Assembly: GCA_030078075.1 (NCBI GenBank)
Contig: CP119638.1
Coordinates: forward strand, 261,501-325,500
Origin: Crithidia sp. LVH-60A
Lineage: Eukaryota; Euglenozoa; Kinetoplastea; Trypanosomatida; Trypanosomatidae
DNA length: 64,000 nucleotides
Reading direction: 5' to 3'
The stretch's first letter is position 1; every line of letters begins with the position of its first letter. The translations under genes were made by a program, and so were the position numbers. The notes under the pieces were generated by a model, which was not told the origin of the DNA, did not search any database, and worked only from the letters and a program-made list of their open reading frames with translations. Shown one piece after another: positions 53,368-63,586 of the stretch.

Positions 53368-54616
53368 GGTCGGAGGGGGAAAGAAGGTTGGGGTATGAGG
53401 AAAGGGTGAGAAATGAGAGCGAGGGGGAAAGCCTGCGAGTGTGTGGGTGCGGGAGCGAGACGGCAAGCAGCGAGAGAAAGAGAGAGAGAGTGCGAAGCTT
53501 TGTGCTGCAGAAGGTGGTGGTGGAATGAGGTGGAGAGGACAGCAGAGAAGAAGAGTGTGAGAGACACAGGATACAGCGGACAGAGCAACGCGACCTGCAC
53601 GCGCCGCAACGCAGCCGACGAGGCGCCGCAGCACGCCACAACGGCTACGGTACCACGGCACAGAGAGGCACACGAGCCCGCACTGAAGCAGGCGCGGGGA
53701 TACAGCCAGCACTAGAGGGCAGCACGACAACACCAACGCCTGCGCACCGCTCCCTCCGCGGCACACAGACAGCGCAGGCGCACGCCACGACGCCCCGACG
53801 CACACAGAGATGCACACACGCACACAGCGGGGCTCTCCCCGCAGCTCCTGCAGCCGCTGCCACCAACCTGCTCGGTCACCCTTTCGCACTGTTATTCTTT
53901 TTTCGTTGTCATTTGTCAAAGTGCACGAGTGAGCGTGTGGGAGAGAGCGGACGTCCGATCTACTGAGATGCAGTGCGCCAGCGCTCCCACACGCCCCCGC
54001 CGACATCGCGCACCACCACGCACGCCTCGAGCATTAAGGCATTAATAGCGACGTACGCGTGTGCATGTGGATCGGTGCGCAGACGCGGAGGACAGCACAC
54101 TCACTATCTTTGGCCATTTAACAAAAAACAAAGCTCAAAGCTCATAAAGGAAAGTCAACAAAAGAAAAAGTGTATTAGAACAAAGAGAAAAGAAACAGAT
54201 CACTTTTATAAATTTTTCTGCTTTGGTGCTCAGCAGCTGCCGACGGCCCATGCAACACGTGCTCTCACGAGGCACTTTCGGGACTTCGTCGCCCGCATCT
54301 CTGCGGCGCTGCGGCACCAGTTTCTACCTTTAGTCTTTACGGTTATGGGCGGGGCCCCACAGCGGCGGCGTGGGCGTCGCGCAGGCGAAGAGAACGGTCC
54401 CCCGCACTCGCGCAACAGCGGACAGGATCAAGCACGACGCCACGGCCTTACGGAAAAAAGAGAGGGGCAACGGAAACAATAAAGTAAAACGATGACATGG
54501 GGAGAACAGAAGACAGGGGAACAGGGGAAAAGACAGGAAGCACGTGTTTGTTAGGTCACTTAGTTTACTCCGTGCATTTACACATCCACAGCACCGGCCG
54601 CGCCGCGGGGAGCGCG
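53368..54616. other. Spacer between array copies 1 and 2
   Basis: Three parts: the 5' flank of copy 1 (53368-53555), which matches copy 3's flank; a G/C- and GT-rich stretch (53640-53930) unlike other spacers here; and from 53933 the shared repeat unit, holding copy 2's 3' UTR. No gene supported. Confidence 0.5.
54251..54283 (-). promoter_or_regulatory. Conserved 3' UTR motif, array copy 2
   Basis: Same 17-base string and GGCACTTT block as in copies 1 and 3, about 334 bases after the copy 2 stop codon. Confidence 0.5.
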
Positions 54617-55048
54617 TTAACGGGTCTCGCGGTGGCCCTCCTGCGGGTACACGTCCACGTACGTGGCCCTCTCGCTCACCGACGTGCTGGCCACAGCGGG
54701 GCGGAGAGGCGACAGCGGCTCCGTGTCGCCGTAGTGCTGCGCGCCGTGCTCCGCGAACTCCGCAGCGCCACCGTTGGCCGCAGCAGCGCGCTCCTCATCG
54801 CGGCGCGCCTTCTCCTCCGCGCGGCGCAGCTTCTCCTTCTTCGGCGTCTGGTTCAGCAGCTCCGCGCGCCAGTCGAACTCGATCTTGCTGAACGACACCT
54901 CGCCGCGGCGGATCTTCGGGATCAGCTTCACCAGCACAAAGATCAGCGTCGTCACCACCGCAACGCCCAGGATCAGCACAATCGTCACGATGTTCTGGTT
55001 CAGGTTCACCGGGACCGGCGTGGTCGTAGTCGCAGCCGCGTCGGACAT
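54617..55048 (-). CDS. Small single-pass membrane protein, array copy 2
   Basis: 143 residues from the ATG at 55048. Same body as copy 1: membrane segment, IPKIRRGEVSFSKIEFDW, then the charged helix. The tail is the long form, with DTEPLSPLRPAVASTSVSER followed by ATYVDVYPQEGHRETR. Tyr residues in acidic or polar context (THR-Tyr-Val-Asp-Val-Tyr) could be sorting or phosphorylation sites; speculation. The last about 100 bases of 5' flank are nearly identical in all three copies and pyrimidine-rich on the minus strand. A candidate AG is at 55148-55147. Confidence 0.87.
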   Translation of the reverse strand: MSDAAATTTTPVPVNLNQNIVTIVLILGVAVVTTLIFVLVKLIPKIRRGEVSFSKIEFDWRAELLNQTPKKEKLRRAEEKARRDEERAAAANGGAAEFAEHGAQHYGDTEPLSPLRPAVASTSVSERATYVDVYPQEGHRETR

Positions 55049-57917
55049 GGTTGGAGGGGGAAAGAAGGTTGGGGTATGAGAGAAGGGTGAGAAACGAGAG
55101 CGAGGGGGAAAGCCTGTGAGAGTGTGTGGGTGCGGGAGCGAAACGGCTAGCAGCGAGAGAAAGAGAGAGGTGCGGGGTAGCAATAGATTAGAGGATAGCT
55201 GGCGTGGGGCGGTTGACGAAAAGAAAGATGAGCAATGTAGCGTTGTGTTAAATCGGGCAGAAAGTCGAGAAGGTCGCAAGCAGAATAAGAGGAACAATGA
55301 ATTGTTCAGAAAAGAGTTTTTGAATAGCATGCAGGGAAAAAATGAGAGGAAAAAGACAGCGATCGGCATTGACGACTTGTTTTCCACTTCCGCCCTCTCA
55401 TGTCGATGTGCACTCGCGCCAGTATCGTACTTGTTGGCGGTGATTGCGGCATTGCTTCAATCGCCGGCTTCTTTGTTGCCATGACAACGAGGCACGAAGT
55501 TCTCGCTTGGCAGTAGAACGCTCCGTGGCAAAGACAGTCCTTTTCCCGCGCTCCATTATCTCGACAAATGATATTCAATGTTCACAGAAAAAATTACAAG
55601 AGAGCATGGCACTGCAGCTTGAGCGAAAGCTCTGTGCAATGTCAGCTTTGTCGGCTGACCAATCACCATCTTCCTGTTTCGTTTTCTTTTTTTTGTTTGT
55701 TTGTGCTCCTGCCATAGTTAGGGATACTCATGTATCAGGCGAGAAGAGGAAGAAAAAAAGGGTAAAAGAGACGCGCAGCCACTATCGTGTTTGTTTGTCA
55801 CGTCTCTTCCGTGAAGTCAACAAATATAAATAAAACAAAAGCAAACAAGAAGAGAGCATAAATAAAGGACTACCGAGGCGAAGAGAGGAGGGCTGATGGA
55901 CAGTAAGCGGAGTCGGCTAATGAACAGCAGCCAAAAAAAAAAAGGGGGACAGACAGGAGATCACAAGCAAGCACGTACATGCAAGTACTCAGAAATTCGC
56001 ACAGGCACACAAATTTGGCTACTCAAAAGAAGAAAAAGAGAAGAGAAAAACACTTAAAGAGAAAGTCAGAAAAAAACACATCTTCGGCTATCAACGTAAA
56101 TTATTTTGTTTTGTCTACTTTTCCTTGCTTTCTTTAATTCTTTAGCTGGAGGTGTTCAGCGGTGTGCCTGTCTATTTCACTTGCTCCTGTTGCTACGGAA
56201 CAAGTAAAAGTTCATGAGAATTGCAGCCTTGCTCATCGTGCATCACCGCCAGTGATCTATCAAGTAGTCACACTTTTTTCTTTACTTTTAAAAAGGCGAA
56301 AAGCAGCAGAGAGACATTTGCAAAACGAAAGAAAAAAGATTTCACTCGAGAAGAAACCGCAAGAAAAAAAAAGAAAAAAAAAATTAGTGCTATTAAACAA
56401 TTAAGGTTTCACTTTATAAAGAAGGGAAAAGGGACGAGCAACGGGGAAAAAAAGAGGTTTGACCAACATCTAAATTGAATAAATAAGGAGGGGAGGATCA
56501 AGAACCTCGTGCGTCAATGGAGAAGATACCAACAGGAAGGGAAGTAGATTGCAAGAGCACTGCAACGCGTCCATTTATCGAGCTTCACTGCTGGGAAAAG
56601 AAAAATGAATCGGCTAAGGCGCATGCCAGTTATTTTTTTTTTTGTTATGAAGGATTAAAGAAAATGACTTTAAGAAGAGTTTAGCTTACTTTGGATCCTA
56701 CAGCGCGAAAGAAAATGATAAAGAGCACAACAACAACAAAAGAAAAAAGGCACTTATTTTGGTATAAGGCAAAACATATATATATCGCGGCGAAGCATTT
56801 TAATATCTTCCTGGAGAGCTATGAAATCGTCAATTGCGTGCGTCAAGTGTGTCCTTTTTCTTTTTTTTTTTCAGTGCAGCACTCTCATGCAAGACCGTAG
56901 CGGCGCCAACCTCGAAAGTCCCCCTTTCTACGCGCTCCTTGACACTATTGAATTTTCGTCGGGCATGTCGCTGTCTTTCCGAAAGCTTGCTGCTGGGAGC
57001 GGTGTCTGCCTGTTGCTGACTGCACGTACGCATTTATGCCAGCCCATACACGCACACAAGTCGGATACTTGTAACATTCACACGCACTCACACACTCACG
57101 TCTAGATCTTCTTTGCCAACGACTGTATAATAGCTGCTGTCGCCTAATTGACCCTTGTTTGCTTAATGGCTTTTTTTCTTTTAGAGTCCCTTTAATGGCG
57201 TCCTCGTCATCCACCCAGCTTTACTTCTTGGGAAGCAGAGAGCAATAAGGAAAGGTAGTCTTGTGCCCTCCACTATTCGGTGCAGGTGCAGCCACCACAA
57301 CGCCTCTGAATTTTTTTTACCATAAAAAAAAATATTTTCCTTCGGGTTTATGTGTGAATGACTGCTGCCAGAATGCAACGGAGGTTGCTGAATGAGAAGC
57401 TGCACTACCGCGTCTCCTGTTGTGGAAGTCATCACAACTACGATGTGTTCATCTGTGAGTCTGTGTGTTGACACGCGCATTAGTGACTGAAAAAGTGTGA
57501 ATTAGCTAGCCCGCTCTGTCATCACAGCACTGTCTGCCTTAGCTCCGAATCTATTTTTTTTTGCCACAATCTTCAACAACTGCCCTCCACATATTCACCT
57601 GGTTTTTCTCCCACTTCTCTCATTACGACGGAGCCGACATGTGTTTTTTTGAGAAAAAAAAAAAAAGAAACGCCAAAGAAGGGGGAAAAAAAGCTGGACA
57701 AACGCGCTTTTTCCCTCCGTGAAAACCATTTTAAAAAAAGGGCACGGCCGCAGAAACGCGGACTTGTCTCCTAACTCTCAGACGTCAGCAGGAAAGAAAA
57801 AAAAAGAACATTAGTTTTCACAAAGGACATAGTGTTTCTCTACAGCTCACGGCAAGAAAAAACAAAACACGTGCTCGTCGAGCTTGTATTCTCGCTCGTC
57901 CAGAGCATCTTCGTGTC
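55049..57917. other. Unique spacer between the two repeat units
   Basis: After unit A ends near 55168, about 2.7 kb of A/T-rich unique sequence runs to the orphan tail. It has T/A homopolymers and no supported gene. It is absent between copies 1 and 2. Confidence 0.45.
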
Positions 57918-58074
57918 TTACTCGCGGTGCTCGCGGGGGAAGGTAACCTGCGCCTCGTCCTCCTCGCGTGCGTGACGGACACTGTGCACCTCGGCCGCCG
58001 GCTCCTCCTTGCCACGCATCTCAACGCGCGGCTGCGTCTCGGAGCCGTTGCCCATGCCCGCCTCGTCAGCATCG
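57918..58074 (-). pseudogene. Orphan C-terminal coding tail, gene body missing
   Basis: On the minus strand about 52 codons run without a break to a TAA at 57918. The peptide includes DADEAGMGNGSETQPRVEMR, GKEEPAAEVHSVRHAREEDE and ends FPREHRE. Third positions are almost all G or C, exactly like expressed genes nearby and unlike spacer. Upstream, the sequence enters repeat unit B at 58075, where no membrane-protein body is found and no good start. I read it as the 3' end of a gene cut off by the duplication event, perhaps a fourth array member with another tail. It could instead be a short gene whose start lies inside unit B. Confidence 0.5.
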
Positions 58075-58391
58075 GCGTGTGGGAGAGAGCGGACGTCCGA
58101 TCTACTGAGATGCAGTGCGCCAGCGCTTCCCACACGCCCCCGCCGACATCGCGCACCACCACGCACGCCTCGGGCATTAAGGCATTAATAGCGACGTACG
58201 CGTGTGCATGTGGATCGGTGCGCAGACGCGGAGGACAGCACACTCACTATCTTTGGCCATTTAACAAGAAACAAAGCTCAAAGCTCATAGAGGAAAGTCA
58301 ACAAAGAAAAAAGTGTAATAAAAAAAAGAAGAAAAGAACAGATCACTTTTATATTTTTTTTCTTTGGTGCTCAGCAGCTGCCGACGGCCCA

Positions 58392-58424
58392 TGCAACACG
58401 TGCTCTCACGAGGCACTTTCGGGA
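58392..58424 (-). promoter_or_regulatory. Conserved 3' UTR motif, array copy 3
   Basis: Same motif as at 52572 and 54251, about 334 bases after the copy 3 stop codon. Its conservation against copy 2 is explained by the recent duplication; the match to copy 1 is the informative one. Confidence 0.5.
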
Positions 58425-58757
58425 CTTCGTCGCCCGCATCTCTGCGGCGCTGCGGCACCAGTTTCTACCTTTAGTCTTTACGGTTAGGGGCGGAGCCCCA
58501 CAGCGGCGGCGTGGGCGTCGCGCAGGCGAAGAGAACGGTCCCCCGCACTCGCGCAACAGCGGACAGGATCAAGCGCGGCGCCACGGCTTTACGGGGAAAA
58601 GAGAGGGGCAACGGAAACAATAAAGTAAAACGATGACATGGGGAGAACAGAAGACAGGGGAACAGGGGAAAAGACAGGAAGCACGTGTTTGTTAGGTCAC
58701 TTAGTTTACTCCGTGCATTTACACATCCACAGCACCGGCCACGCCGCGGGGAGCGCG

Positions 58758-59189
58758 TTAACGGGTCTCGCGATGGCCCTCCTGCGGGTACACGTCCACG
58801 TACGTGGCCCTCTCGCTCACCGACGTGCTGGCCACAGCGGGGCGGAGAGGCGACAGCGGCTCCGTGTCGCCGTAGTGCTGCGCGCCGTGCTCCGCGAACT
58901 CCGCAGCGCCACCGTTGGCCGCAGCAGCGCGCTCCTCATCGCGGCGCGCCTTCTCCTCCGCGCGGCGCAGCTTCTCCTTCTTCGGCGTCTGGTTCAGCAG
59001 CTCCGCGCGCCAGTCGAACTCGATCTTGCTGAACGACACCTCGCCGCGGCGGATCTTCGGGATCAGCTTCACCAGCACAAAGATCAGCGTCGTCACCACC
59101 GCAACGCCCAGGATCAGCACAATCGTCACGATGTTCTGGTTCAGGTTCACCGGGACCGGCGTGGTCGTAGTCGCAGCCGCGTCGGACAT
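58758..59189 (-). CDS. Small single-pass membrane protein, array copy 3
   Basis: 143 residues from the ATG at 59189. The protein sequence appears identical to copy 2, including the long tail ending HRETR. It lies in repeat unit B. Its 5' flank beyond about 120 bases matches copy 1, not copy 2, so its promoter-side (splice-side) context differs from copy 2 while its 3' UTR is the same. Confidence 0.87.
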   Translation of the reverse strand: MSDAAATTTTPVPVNLNQNIVTIVLILGVAVVTTLIFVLVKLIPKIRRGEVSFSKIEFDWRAELLNQTPKKEKLRRAEEKARRDEERAAAANGGAAEFAEHGAQHYGDTEPLSPLRPAVASTSVSERATYVDVYPQEGHRETR

Positions 59190-60116
59190 GGTCGGAGAGG
59201 GAAAGAAGGTTGGGGTATGAAGAAAAGGGTGAGAAACGAGAGCGAGGGGGAAAGCCTGTGAGTGTGTGGGTGCGGGAGCGAGACGACAAGCAGAGAGAGA
59301 GAGAGAGAATGCGAAGCTTTGTGCTGCAGAAGGTGGTGGTGGAATGAGGTGGAGAGGACAGCAGAGAAGAAGAGGAGCAAGGGCAGAGACAATAATGTGC
59401 GTAGAGCCAATAAAATGAAAGCTGTCTCTCACTGGAGTTTTAGGTACTGAAACGCCCCCGTAAAATTACGGACAGCGGCAACAGAGTTGCCCTATGAAGT
59501 GCGGATGGCGGCCAATCTTCGAAGCACGATTGCAAACGCCGGTAGCTGAAGCATCATGTATTTCTTCGTGTGTTTTTTTTTGTTTTATGTGCGTTGTGGG
59601 AGTTGTGCGTCTCCACCTATCCGATCAAATGGACTTCACAACTCTGAAATAACCTCTATGCAGAAGAGCATGCTGCGGACTGCCAAAGACATGTAGTGAG
59701 TTTTTTTTTTGCCTCTCAGTTCTTTATTTGATGGCAATGGAGAAACATGGTTTGTAAGTCTGATGAATCAATAGGAAGAAGAGAAATATAGATTTGAAGT
59801 GCTGCGCTACCACCCCTGCTTGCGCTACTGAAACGCGATATTTTTTTTAAAAGAGTCATTCACGGTTGAAAAAGAGAGAGTGAGAGAGCGTGCGATGCAT
59901 GCATCTGCTCTCATTTTTTTTAATGCCAGCAGGGAATAGAATGAAGGGACACAGACACTGATTGTGCCCTCAAAGTGGGCCTCTCATTAAGGCGGTATCA
60001 TAGACGAGGATTTTAGCTAACCTCGCTGTTCCTTACAGCGCTTTCGTCCAGCAACGACAACAACAACAAAAAAAATCACCAAACAACCATTAACCTCGTT
60101 TGCGCTCATCTCACTT
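59190..60116. other. Spacer between the phosphodiesterase and array copy 3
   Basis: About 930 bases: the copy 3 5' flank to about 59373, then A/T-rich unique spacer. No gene supported. Confidence 0.45.
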
Positions 60117-61649
60117 TTAGTGGGTAGAAGACCCCGTGAGCAGCTCGGTCTCAACCACCACCGCCGTTTCCTGGCGTGTGCGCAGCAGCGATGCCCACCA
60201 CTCCGCACGTCGGACGTTGACCCACGAAATCTCTCGCTGGCCACTGCGACTCATTAATACCATCATCGCAGCCGCCCCACACGTCAACAGCGCGCACACC
60301 GCAACGAGGGCTGCAACGACCGGAGATGTGCCCGATGCGGCTCCGAAAGACGCTACTGCCGTGAAGTTCGCGACGCAGAGTTGTATGGACTCGTGTTTAT
60401 TTTCCAGCATCGAGCAGAGGACCACGTAGCGGCAGTGGGTGTCACACGTTCCGCCCGGAAAAACCGCGAGCCGCGTCTCCCCACCGCAGTACATGGCTAA
60501 AAAGTCTTCCCACGCTGCATCGTTTGTGGCCATGTCGATGATGGCGGACCGCAGCGCTGAGACATTGCCGAGACGCAGAGACTTCTTCAAGGCACCGGTG
60601 GCCGTCAAGCCGGCATGGAAAGCGCCATCCGGAGTGAGGTAGCGCATCTGCACGTCCTCCAGCATCCACCCCGCATCGCTGAAATTCGCCAGCAGGTAGG
60701 AGGGAGCGTTTACAAAAATAGGGGAGATGGCTGGGATAATCATGCTGAGGGCACCGTTGTCCGGGAAGACCTGCAGTGAAAATTTGTGGATGTGGCCGAA
60801 CAACTGGACAGCGACCACGTCCTTGTACTCGGACACGATGGCGTCATACGCGGTCTGGTAGCCAGGCTTCCAGTACATATCAACCTCAGGCTCTGTGAAA
60901 CCGCCCTTCAACGCGTTATACGTGTTTAAACCTGGCGGGATGTGGCCAACAATGACGCTGCGCTTGCCAGCCGCACGCACCTTCTGCAGCTCATCCTCCA
61001 GAAACGCCAGCTGGTCGCACGGGTCCGACATGCTGCTCGTCAGCGATGGCTGCAAGCTGTACGCCCACAGCAGCGTGTGCAGCACAATCACATTCAGCGT
61101 CTCCATCTCGTGCGTGTAGTAGCCGCACTTCGCCATCACCGCAGCCTCCGCCGAGCTCAGCAGCCCCACCGTCTCCATCGCCTCCACGCGGTACGCCAGC
61201 TGCTCCTCCGACGCAGCGCTCTCCCACGCGAAGTAGTAGTCCGGCACCACGTCGTTGTTGCCCAGCGACCCAACAAACGCCACCTCGCCAAGCGAGCCGT
61301 CCACCGTCACGTTGCGGAACCGCTCCGACAGGTCCGTGAACAGAGCAGCTGGGGCAAGCCCGCTCGTCGAGAACCGGTGGCGCTGCCAGTCGCCGCCGAA
61401 GAAGATGAAGCTCGTGTTCTGCGCCGACACGTCGTCCAGCGAGCGCTGCGTCAGCTGCGGCGACGCGTCGCACCCCGGCACGCCCCACACAGAGCTCGCA
61501 GCCGTCGTGCAAGCGCCAAACGCCGTAGATTTCGCGTACTCAGGGTCGTAGTGGATGTCCGAGATAAACGTCACCTGGCGCGCAGCAGACGCAACCGAGC
61601 ACGCCAGCATCATCGCCAGCGCCACGCCGGACAGCACGCGACGCATCAT
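60117..61649 (-). CDS. Acid sphingomyelinase-like phosphodiesterase, type I membrane
   Basis: 510 residues from the ATG at 61649 (MMRRVLSGVALAMML). A signal peptide ends near AAR. Metallophosphoesterase motifs run in order: SDIHYD (Asp31, His33), GGDWQRH (about 85-91), GNND (130-133; most relatives have GNHD), VGHIPPG and FGHIHKF. Substrates of such enzymes are sphingomyelin or nucleotide phosphodiesters; which one applies is unknown. A Cys-rich C-terminal domain follows (CGGETRLAVFPGGTCDTHCR, YVVLCSMLENKHESIQLC). Near the end is a membrane segment (VVAALVAVCALLTCGAAAMM) and a cytosolic tail of about 45 residues, so the catalytic domain should face outside or an organelle lumen. Intact frame. 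A paralogue lies upstream at 63587. Confidence 0.87.
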   Translation of the reverse strand: MMRRVLSGVALAMMLACSVASAARQVTFISDIHYDPEYAKSTAFGACTTAASSVWGVPGCDASPQLTQRSLDDVSAQNTSFIFFGGDWQRHRFSTSGLAPAALFTDLSERFRNVTVDGSLGEVAFVGSLGNNDVVPDYYFAWESAASEEQLAYRVEAMETVGLLSSAEAAVMAKCGYYTHEMETLNVIVLHTLLWAYSLQPSLTSSMSDPCDQLAFLEDELQKVRAAGKRSVIVGHIPPGLNTYNALKGGFTEPEVDMYWKPGYQTAYDAIVSEYKDVVAVQLFGHIHKFSLQVFPDNGALSMIIPAISPIFVNAPSYLLANFSDAGWMLEDVQMRYLTPDGAFHAGLTATGALKKSLRLGNVSALRSAIIDMATNDAAWEDFLAMYCGGETRLAVFPGGTCDTHCRYVVLCSMLENKHESIQLCVANFTAVASFGAASGTSPVVAALVAVCALLTCGAAAMMVLMSRSGQREISWVNVRRAEWWASLLRTRQETAVVVETELLTGSSTH

Positions 61650-63586
61650 CGTGGGGAGCTGTGTGTGCAAAGGGGCGATGTGGTGATGTGGGTGGTCCTG
61701 CAGGAGCAGCGGTTCGAGTGCAGCGACGGGGGTCGACAGCAACAAACACACACGCGAGAATGCTGGAAAGGGTGACGAGAAGAAAACGAAAATCGACAGC
61801 AAAGCGCACAGAAAAAGGCCGCAGAGCAGTGAAGAAGCCCAGCGAGGCAGAGAAGAACGAGTGGCGGCCTCTTTGCCCGCCTGTCAAAACAGTAAGAAAA
61901 GGAAAGAGAGGAGAGAGGGTATGACGAAGAACATAACGTGGAGCACGGCAAGAACGAGGTCAAAGGGTCGGAAAATGCGTTCCGGATGTGCACGCTTCGG
62001 TTTCTTAATTTTGCTATTCAAGATTCTAATAGAAGAGACAATCTAGTGCACTGCGGCACTCGTCAGGTGGTGAGAAAACCAGCGAAGCTCGCTCCGCGGC
62101 AATAAAGAAGACGAAACAGCGCGGCTCATCGTTCAGTCCACCAGTTTTCTAGCGCGCTTCACAACAATAGAAAACACCCGCAGCAAAACGTTTCGCTTCC
62201 AAATACCCCAATCCAGGTTTTTTTCCAGTCACGAGAAGATAGCATTTTGTTCCTTCATCTGTTATTTTTTTTTTTCACCTTTCGGTCACAGTTTAGTTTT
62301 CTATCTTTACAGGGGGTCTTTTTCCCCGTTTGCTTGATGAGCAAATTTGTTCAGCGAAAATATATATTTTTTTTTTTAGATATTAGGCTGCGTGTCTCGG
62401 GTCCCATGCAACGGCGGCACTGCGGTGAAAAACAAGCCCGATTTCCGCAACAAAAGAAATGCAAAGACATAATTAACAGCTTCGTTTAGTGAATGGAAAA
62501 AGTAAAGAATACTACTTAGAAAAAAGGTAAAAGATACCACCCAGTGCTTTTTGTTTCTTTTTTCCCAGTCCGGCTCTCACATTAATTTTATGGGCTTTAA
62601 ATAAACGCGTTTGAACCTTCTTTTTCTCTTTGTCTACGTGCCGTGAGAGGGATGTGCTAGGTGTCGCAGCAACAAAGAGGCACGTATAGGGTGGACATGC
62701 CGTGTTCTCTTGTAGAAGAGCATATAGGAGTTGCGCAACGGGCATAACGGCAGCCCTTAAGGCGAATGGAAAAACATCACAAAATAAGAAAAAGTCATAA
62801 AAGTAAACATATATAGTTTAAAAAAAAAATAAGGAAGTGCTGCTTGCGGTTGTGAGACACAGTCTGCATAGGGTGGTATTCATCACAGAGAAACTGCAGT
62901 GCCTGCGGTTTCAAGCGACAACGTCTCTGCCTTTTCCCTCCCTCCGCAGCCCCGCAGCCTCCAGCCACCCATACGCCGCCCCATCACGACAAGACAAACG
63001 GTAAGAAAGCTGCGGCAGTTTATCTACTAGCTGCCCCACAGCCATCAGCGAGCATAAAGAGAAAAAAAAAATGAGGGAGGACTTTAGCGCTAGCTGTTAG
63101 GTTTTAATTTTTTAGTTTTTCGGTGAAACAAAACACTTAACATATGAAAATTAGTTTGTACGCTCCGTCTCCGACTAGATACCTCACGCTCCTTAAGGCC
63201 TCACACACTTAGCCAAGAGAAACGAAAAATAAGACTCGAAGAGGTGCAACGCGGAGCGTACACGAAAACAAACAAAACAAAAAAGAAAAAGAGAGAGTAT
63301 CGGGGAGAGAGAACTATGGCGTTGTGCAACCCCAGCATCTTCACATCTCAAGGCTGGAACCACCGGTACGTGGAGTGGAAGACGCGGGAAGGGTCGCAAA
63401 AAATATTTGTTTGTCCTTTAAACATTTTCGTTTAAGACTCATCTCACTATCAACGAAAAAAAAAAAAGATGTTTAGTTTTAAGGGTAAATGTCAACGAGA
63501 AAGGGGAAAAAGTGTTTGGAAGGTGTCTGTCAATGAAAATGGGGAAAAAAGAAAGTGGTAATGGTGGGAGTAAAATGACGGACGCG
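61650..63586. other. Spacer between the two phosphodiesterase paralogues
   Basis: About 1.9 kb. Starts with the 5' flank of the downstream gene (open on the minus strand, UTR-like) and continues A/T-rich with homopolymers. No gene supported. Confidence 0.45.

Larger units (their letters stand above)
53933..55168 (-). repeat. Duplicated unit A of the membrane-protein array
   Basis: Contains copy 2, its 5' flank of about 120 bases and about 680 bases of 3' sequence. It is nearly base-for-base the same as 58075-59308, offset by about 4.14 kb. The left border falls at GCGTGTGGGAGAGAGCGG in both units. Right borders differ: unit B continues into sequence that matches copy 1's flank, unit A does not. 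Confidence 0.85.
58075..59308 (-). repeat. Duplicated unit B of the membrane-protein array
   Basis: Nearly identical to 53933-55168 and holds copy 3. To its right, 59310-59373 continues with sequence shared with copy 1's 5' flank (TGCGAAGCTTTGTGCTGCAG and onward), so unit B is a mosaic of copy 2-like and copy 1-like flanks. Small differences include a one-base difference near 58120-58130 versus unit A. Confidence 0.85.

Noticed and set aside
53368-54006. In-frame upstream extension of array copy 1 to 342 residues
   Set aside because: The extension crosses the conserved 5' flank and a GT-rich spacer, and copies 2 and 3 do not share it; the ATG at 53367 is common to all copies.
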